Origin: Scatomorpha sp040765295
GTDB lineage: Bacteria > Bacillota > Clostridia > Oscillospirales > Oscillospiraceae
Assembly: GCA_040765295.1 (NCBI GenBank)
Contig: JAXGSB010000001.1
Span: forward strand, 1,798,001-1,862,000
DNA length: 64,000 nt
Direction: 5' to 3'
Shown here: positions 58,848 through 64,000 of the stretch, one piece after another
Position numbering within the stretch: position 1 is the stretch's first letter
Layout of the letters: every line of letters starts with the position of its first letter
The notes under the pieces: generated by a model
The model's input: only the letters and a program-made list of their open reading frames with translations
The model's database searches: none
Told to the model about the DNA's origin: nothing
Made by a program: the position numbers and the translations under genes

Positions 58848-60401
58848 ATGAAGAAAAGAAACCTGATTGGCATAGTTTTGCTGCTTGTCCTTTTGCTCGG
58901 GATACTTCCGATTTCCTCTTTGGCCTTGGACGAGCCGGCTTTAAATAGTAAAAAAATACTGCTCATAGACACAGCGTCCGAGAGAACTCTCATTGATCGC
59001 ATGGCCGATGCGAGGGCGGAACCGGCTTCGCTGACCAAGATAATGACAGCTCTCGTGGTTTTGGACGCTGTAGACAGAGGGACTGTTTCTCTCGACCAGA
59101 ACATCACAGCATCTGCCGCTGTGCTGAGTGACATGGTCGAAGACGGCTCGACGTCGAACATCGTTCCAGGCGAAACAATGAGCATTCGAAATCTTCTTTA
59201 CTGCATACTGCTGGAATCGGCCAACGAGGGCTGCAATATGCTGGCCGAAGGGCTGAGCGGCTCGGTCCAAGCCTTTGTAAACGAGATGAACTCGAAGGCG
59301 ACGGCCATAGGCTGTCTGGACACCAACTTCAAAAACCCCCACGGCCTGTCCGAGGAGGATCACTACACCACGCCCAGAGATATGTATCTCATCACCCGCG
59401 AGGCGCTTAAAAACGAACTTTTCAGGCAGATTTGCAACACGGCCAAATATACCGTGCCGGCAACCAACGTTTCGGGACCGAGGGAGCTTTCAAACTCCAA
59501 CGGACTTATAAACTCCGAGAGCAAGTATTTTCCGGGCAACTTCTATGAGTTTGCCGCCGGAGTCAAAACGGGATATACCAGCAAGGCCGGCTACTGCCTT
59601 ATTTCCACTGCCTCTAGAGAAAACATAAACCTTATGGCAATAGTTATGGGCGGCGAGGCGCGCGACAACAACGGCGCCGTGGTATATGACAATTTCACCG
59701 ATACCCGCAAGCTATATGACTGGGTTTTCAACAATTTTTCATATGTCGAAATACTCTCCTCCGCGGAGCTTTTAAAGGAAGTCGATGTCGAACTGGCGGC
59801 CGAGGGCGAAAAGCTTGTGCTCAGACCTCAAACAGGGCTGACGGCGCTCTTACCGAGCGACACGGACCTCAGCGTGTTCACTTTCGATAAGCAGATAAGG
59901 ATTTTCGCATACGATAAGGGCGAGACTCTCCGCGCTCCAATCTCGGCCGGCGAAATTCTGGGTGAAGTGACACTCTACCGCGAGGGCGTGAGCTACGGCA
60001 CCGTGCCGCTGGTCTCAAGCGCGGGAGTTGAACTCAGCAAAATAGAATACATAAAGGCCGCGCTGGGCGGAGCCTTGGATCTTTTCTGGGTCAAGGTGAT
60101 TCTTGTCGTTTTAATACTGGTGCTCCTGGCATACTTTGTCATTGTAATCAGATACAGGATAATGCACAAAAGGTACTTAAACGAAGTGAGGAGAGAGAGG
60201 CAGCGCAGGGAAGAGCTGAGACGAAGAACCGAGAGTATGCGCCGAGACGACTTTGGTGATATCCGATATAACGAGAAAAATAAGAGAGGTCGGCCTTCTC
60301 GCTCCGGCCGCAGTCCGCAGAGACCGAGGCCTCCCGGCTCCGGAAGACCGCCGGAGGGCAGAACGAGAAGGAGACCTCCAGAAGATAACAACTACAGATA
60401 A
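58848..60401 (+). CDS. D-alanyl-D-alanine carboxypeptidase (DacA/DacF type)
   Basis: A 517-residue S11 peptidase trimming peptidoglycan pentapeptides. Signal peptide (MKKRNLIGIV...SSLA), then EPASLTKIM (SxxK), ESANEGCNM (SxN) and GVKTGYTSKAG (KTG). After the PBP5-type C-terminal domain comes a transmembrane helix (about 428-450) and an unusual 65-residue Arg/Pro-rich tail (RRERQRREELRRR, then SGRSPQRPRPPGSGRPPEG) that should be cytosolic. Start at 58848 follows ACGGAGTTTCAG. Confidence 0.9.
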   Translation: MKKRNLIGIVLLLVLLLGILPISSLALDEPALNSKKILLIDTASERTLIDRMADARAEPASLTKIMTALVVLDAVDRGTVSLDQNITASAAVLSDMVEDGSTSNIVPGETMSIRNLLYCILLESANEGCNMLAEGLSGSVQAFVNEMNSKATAIGCLDTNFKNPHGLSEEDHYTTPRDMYLITREALKNELFRQICNTAKYTVPATNVSGPRELSNSNGLINSESKYFPGNFYEFAAGVKTGYTSKAGYCLISTASRENINLMAIVMGGEARDNNGAVVYDNFTDTRKLYDWVFNNFSYVEILSSAELLKEVDVELAAEGEKLVLRPQTGLTALLPSDTDLSVFTFDKQIRIFAYDKGETLRAPISAGEILGEVTLYREGVSYGTVPLVSSAGVELSKIEYIKAALGGALDLFWVKVILVVLILVLLAYFVIVIRYRIMHKRYLNEVRRERQRREELRRRTESMRRDDFGDIRYNEKNKRGRPSRSGRSPQRPRPPGSGRPPEGRTRRRPPEDNNYR

Positions 60402-60415
60402 AAAAGAGGTAAACT

Positions 60416-61318
<903 letters not shown>

Positions 61319-61334
61319 TAAAGATACTAAAAAT

Positions 61335-62041
61335 AATAAACATCCACCCGCCAAGCGGGTGGTTTTTCACATGCGGGCATAGCCCTATGTTCTTAGCGTA
61401 TGCGTCAAACGCATAATACGGTCTGCCAACTGCTTAAGGATTGCTACTTGCTGCCCTTAAAAGGGCCAGCTGACGGTATTGTTAACTGTTCTCCAAGTTT
61501 ATCCTCTTTAAGCTGATTCTTGATATACTCTGCAATTCGGCTCGTGTTTTTCCCTGCTGTGTCAACATAGTATCCCTTACACCAGAACTCTCGATTTCTG
61601 TACTTGTATTTCAGCTCGCCGAATTGCTCATACAGCATTGTTGCGCTTTTTCCTTTTAGATATCCCATGAAGCTCGATATTGACATTTTAGGAGGAATTT
61701 CTAGCAACATATGTATGTGGTCGACACAACACTCTGCTTCTATTATTTTTACTCCTTTCCACTCACATAGTTGCCTGAGTATCCTTCCTACTTCCGCTTT
61801 CTTTTCTCCGTAAAATACCTTCCTACGATATTTTGGAGCAAATACTATATGATATTTGCAATTCCATTTCGTGTGAGATAAACTATTTATGTCATTCATA
61901 CTCATTATGAATGCCCTCCTTTTGCATTTTCTGTGCAGTTGGCTGACCGCACTTTTATTCTATGCAAAAGGAGTCTTCTTTTCTACCTCTTCGCTTAAGC
62001 TCTCTTGAACCACACGCCTAGCGTGTGGTTTTGCTGTACAA
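61335..62041 (-). mobile_element. IS200-type element, copy 2
   Basis: Identical by eye to copy 1 (47515-48221). It separates the mrp stop from what looks like the mrp terminator, which begins 2 bases after the element. Confidence 0.92.
61444..61905 (-). CDS. tnpA: IS200/IS605-family transposase TnpA, copy 2
   Basis: 153 residues, identical to copy 1. DHIHMLL and GYYVDTAGKN carry the HUH and Tyr residues. Confidence 0.95.
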   Translation of the reverse strand: MSMNDINSLSHTKWNCKYHIVFAPKYRRKVFYGEKKAEVGRILRQLCEWKGVKIIEAECCVDHIHMLLEIPPKMSISSFMGYLKGKSATMLYEQFGELKYKYRNREFWCKGYYVDTAGKNTSRIAEYIKNQLKEDKLGEQLTIPSAGPFKGSK

Positions 62042-62042
62042 A

Positions 62043-62076
62043 AAGACGAGCGCATGTTTGCGTTCGTCTTTTTTTA
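62043..62076 (+). terminator. Probable terminator of mrp, displaced by IS200 copy 2
   Basis: AAGACGAGCGCA pairs with TGCGTTCGTCTT and is followed by seven T. It lies immediately right of the IS200 end and in the orientation of mrp. Confidence 0.85.
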
Positions 62077-62087
62077 TGTACAAGTTT

Positions 62088-62316
62088 TCGCATCACCCAT
62101 GCCCCACTTGTGTAAAAGGGGAAAAGTCGTGGCGCGACATGCGCCGCGACTGGGGTTGATGTGTTTAATTTAGATTATTCTTCATTATAGCTTGCTCAAT
62201 CTTCAAATTTGCTTAAAGCCAGCTCCCCTACACAGGAAAGCCAAGGGAAAGCGCGAAATCTATACGTTTGAAGCCAAAATTGAGAAAAGCTTTAAAACGC
62301 TGACGATCCCATCTGA
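62088..62316. repeat. Dispersed hairpin-repeat fragments
   Basis: An inverted unit (minus strand CATCAACCCCAGTCGCGGCG, then ACTTTTCCCC, 62155-62088) is followed by a partial second hairpin (CAGGAAAGCCAAGG, 62235) and by GACGATCCCATCTGA. The last string also occurs near the left edge of repeat copy A (GACGACCCCATCTGA, 21191). The IS3 copy 2 starts directly after it. Confidence 0.6.
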
Positions 62317-62426
62317 TGAAGTGGTAAGCTTTTATTGGACACGGAGGGGGTATATTTTGTACACAAGGTGTATTATATAGTGGACATTATGTACATAGAC
62401 CCCCAAAAGTGATTAGGAGGCTTGCT

Positions 62427-62777
62427 TTGAAATATTCAAAAGAAGAACGACTCGAGATTGGTCGTCAACTCTATACCGGAGAAATTAGTCGGTCTTGGGC
62501 GGCAGAAACATACGGAGTCAGCGAAACTACTGCTCGGGAATATATGAGGCTCTATCGTGACACGAATAAGCTGCTGCCAAAGAAAAGAAGAAAAAGGCTG
62601 GAAACACCAACATTTAAGAAAAATCCGGACGGAATAGAAGAATATGAATCCATGTCGAAGGAAGAATTAATTCAGGAGCTTGTTAAGTCCAAGATTACTG
62701 AGGCACGGTTAAAAAAAGGATACGAGGTGAAAGGGGATGGTACGGTAATTCTGTACGGCAACAAGAATATCAAGTGA
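62427..62777 (+). CDS. IS3-family OrfA, HTH protein, copy 2
   Basis: 116 residues, identical to copy 1. TTG start 7 bases after AGGAGG. Seven A at 62711-62717 in the codons TTA AAA AAA G form a candidate -1 slip site; the -1 frame after it reads without stop through RQQEYQVIMELSG into orfB. Confidence 0.9.
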   Translation: MKYSKEERLEIGRQLYTGEISRSWAAETYGVSETTAREYMRLYRDTNKLLPKKRRKRLETPTFKKNPDGIEEYESMSKEELIQELVKSKITEARLKKGYEVKGDGTVILYGNKNIK

Positions 62778-63646
62778 TTATGGAACTCTCGGGAAGGTTT
62801 CCGGTAAAACTACTCTGTGAAACAATGGGAATACAGCGGAGCAGCTTCTACAGTTGGAAGAAGAGACTTTCAAATCCATCGGACAGAACAAAAAGCTTTG
62901 TCAGCAACATTGTTCTGTTTAGGCAGTATCATTTGAAATATCCTTCACATGGATACCGGTGGCTCAATGCTAAAATACGCTTGGATACAGGACTTGTCCT
63001 TTCGGATCCATATGCTCACAAATGTTGCAAAGAAGCGGGAATAAAGAGCAAATCCAAACGTTACAAGTACAAAAAGTCCGGAGACCCAATCAAAGTATTT
63101 CCCAATCTGCTTATGTCAGAGTTACAGATTGACGCTCCTTTGCAATGTATAGTCAGTGACATGACTGCATTCAATGTTAAGGGTGTATACTACGAACTTG
63201 TGCTGTATATGGATTTGTGGAACAATGAAATTGTAAGTCACTCTCTGTCCGCTAAGCGTGGTGACCGAATGACATACATCAGTGGACTCGAGGATGTGAT
63301 AGAGATTAAAAAACAACATCCGGAATATGAAACGGTGCTTCATTCTGATCAAGGCTCTGTTTATACATCCAAAGCATTTAATGAATTACTTCCTATGTAC
63401 AACATAACACGCTCCATGTCTCGTGCGGGTAAACCTACGGATAACGCCGCGATGGAAGCAATCAACGGTTGGATTAAGGCAGAGCTGTTCATGGATTTTC
63501 ATACTACCGGAGAGCGTCCTGTTGAGGATGAAATAGATGAATATATTCATTTTTTCAACGAACAGAGACCAGCCTATTCTCTTAACTATCTGACCCCTGT
63601 GCAATACCGAGAGTCCAACTTACCTAATTCGGTGTCCACTAAATAA
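62774..63646 (+). CDS. IS3-family transposase OrfB (DDE), copy 2
   Basis: 290 residues with VSDMTAF, HSDQGS and MEAINGWIKAE as the DDE triad. Probably translated mainly as an OrfAB fusion. Complete to the element end. Confidence 0.92.
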   Translation: MIMELSGRFPVKLLCETMGIQRSSFYSWKKRLSNPSDRTKSFVSNIVLFRQYHLKYPSHGYRWLNAKIRLDTGLVLSDPYAHKCCKEAGIKSKSKRYKYKKSGDPIKVFPNLLMSELQIDAPLQCIVSDMTAFNVKGVYYELVLYMDLWNNEIVSHSLSAKRGDRMTYISGLEDVIEIKKQHPEYETVLHSDQGSVYTSKAFNELLPMYNITRSMSRAGKPTDNAAMEAINGWIKAELFMDFHTTGERPVEDEIDEYIHFFNEQRPAYSLNYLTPVQYRESNLPNSVSTK

Positions 63647-63699
63647 ATATTTATGTCTGATTTTTGAATTTATGTGTCCAATTTTTGTTCACTAGTGCA

Positions 63700-63818
63700 C
63701 CGTTTTAAGTTTTAGCTTCATATAACCCAAGCTCTATTAGGCTGTTTCCTTTAGCAATATAAATCAAAAACGCTTATTTTTAATACTTTGACTGCACCTT
63801 GTTCCTTCCTCTTTTTAA
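63700..63818. repeat. Dispersed hairpin-repeat fragment next to an IS110-type end
   Basis: On the minus strand: CTTCCCCTTAAAAAGAGG, GAACAAGGTGCAGTC, then A+T-rich sequence. It aligns with 30648-30680 and the centre of the IS110-bearing repeat, and is cut on the left by IS3 copy 2. Confidence 0.6.
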
Positions 63819-63836
63819 GGGGAAGACTAACTATTA
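63819..63836 (-). mobile_element. Remnant right end of a third IS110-type element
   Basis: Minus strand TTGACTTTTAATAGTTAGT followed by CT is identical to the right end of IS110a and is followed by the same kind of hairpin repeat. No IS110 transposase follows within the window, so this is probably a leftover end. Confidence 0.55.
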
Positions 63837-63937
63837 AAAGTCAAGTAGTAAAATAAGAAAATTGAAGCAGAAGATTAGACAAGTAAAAAGCACAACAACA
63901 AGAGCGTCTTACGGCGCTCTGGATATTAGTAAATCTT

Positions 63938-64000
63938 TCAGACTATGTCAAAGAGCGGAAGGGCTCGCCGGATTTCTGCAAAGCCCATATCACTCTGACA
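63938..64000 (-). CDS. C-terminal end of a CDS that starts beyond the window
   Basis: The minus-strand frame from the window edge encodes 20 residues ending SDMGFAEIRRALPLFDIV and TGA. A hairpin (AGAGCG/CGCTCT, 63901-63920) follows, as a terminator would. The family cannot be named from this fragment. Confidence 0.4.
   Translation of the reverse strand, partial: CQSDMGFAEIRRALPLFDIV

Larger units (their letters stand above)
62317..63699 (+). mobile_element. IS3-family element, copy 2
   Basis: About 1.38 kb, bounded by TGAAGTGGTAAGC and TGCACTAGTGAAC ends that finish TTGGACAC. Nearly identical to copy 1 but opposite in orientation. The flanks (CTGA and CCGT) show no target duplication, unlike copy 1, so one flank may have been rearranged. 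Confidence 0.88.

Overview
The window looks like a chromosomal segment of a Gram-positive anaerobe of the Clostridia. The reasons are two T-box leaders (methionine and phenylalanine), a CIRCE/HrcA-type heat-shock operator, several lipobox lipoproteins, a GerMN lipoprotein, a PhoR/PhoB-type two-component pair, DUF975, DUF1294 and DUF6591 proteins, and A+T-rich promoters with AGGAGG ribosome binding sites. No rRNA, tRNA or CRISPR array is visible. Family assignments come from recognised motifs only; no database was searched.

Layout. 1-4083 (+): a phosphatase-acetyltransferase fusion, a calcineurin-like phosphoesterase, two small membrane protein families and a YpsA/DUF1273 protein. 4121-19217 (-): malQ, a GT2-GtrA glycosyltransferase, envelope proteins (a NAGPA phosphodiester glycosidase and two tandem secreted beta-lactamase-like proteins), glnA, a second GT2, a CPBP protease, and miaB-mutS. 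A CIRCE-controlled hsp20 sits divergently at 12951. 19332-28560 (+): mutL, a lipoprotein broken at a 12-C tract between dispersed repeats, the T-box-metNIQ methionine transporter, and a two-gene phage-like cassette. 28600-32400: a nest of insertion sequences. 32565-36300 (-): pheT-pheS with a T-box. 36353-39753 (+): pyrimidine-nucleoside phosphorylase, a P-loop protein and a zinc-ribbon membrane protein. 40024-42504 (-): a candidate metal-regulated reductive iron operon. 42769-47495 (+): small accessory genes and a MalY/PatB enzyme. 48262-51259 (-): a PBP and an FHA-FtsW protein, divergent from NusG_II and Gx-transporter genes. 52629-56319 (-): prolidase, GerMN lipoprotein, histidine kinase and response regulator. 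56427-58755: two IS481-like elements. 58848-61318 (+): D-Ala-D-Ala carboxypeptidase and Mrp. The right end is again insertion sequences and repeats.

The most unusual content is the IS and repeat layer. Two IS110-family elements carry, upstream of their transposase genes, a two-hairpin structured region that fits the bridge RNA of this family. In each element the second hairpin contains an 8-nt string, ending in CT, that is identical to the sequence just outside that element's left end. The two strings differ between the elements, and each matches its own flank. Removing both elements rebuilds one inverted pair of hairpin units, with one IS110 in each arm. Related hairpin units recur at about six places in the window, so this looks like a local RNA-guided IS110 and hairpin-repeat targeting relationship.
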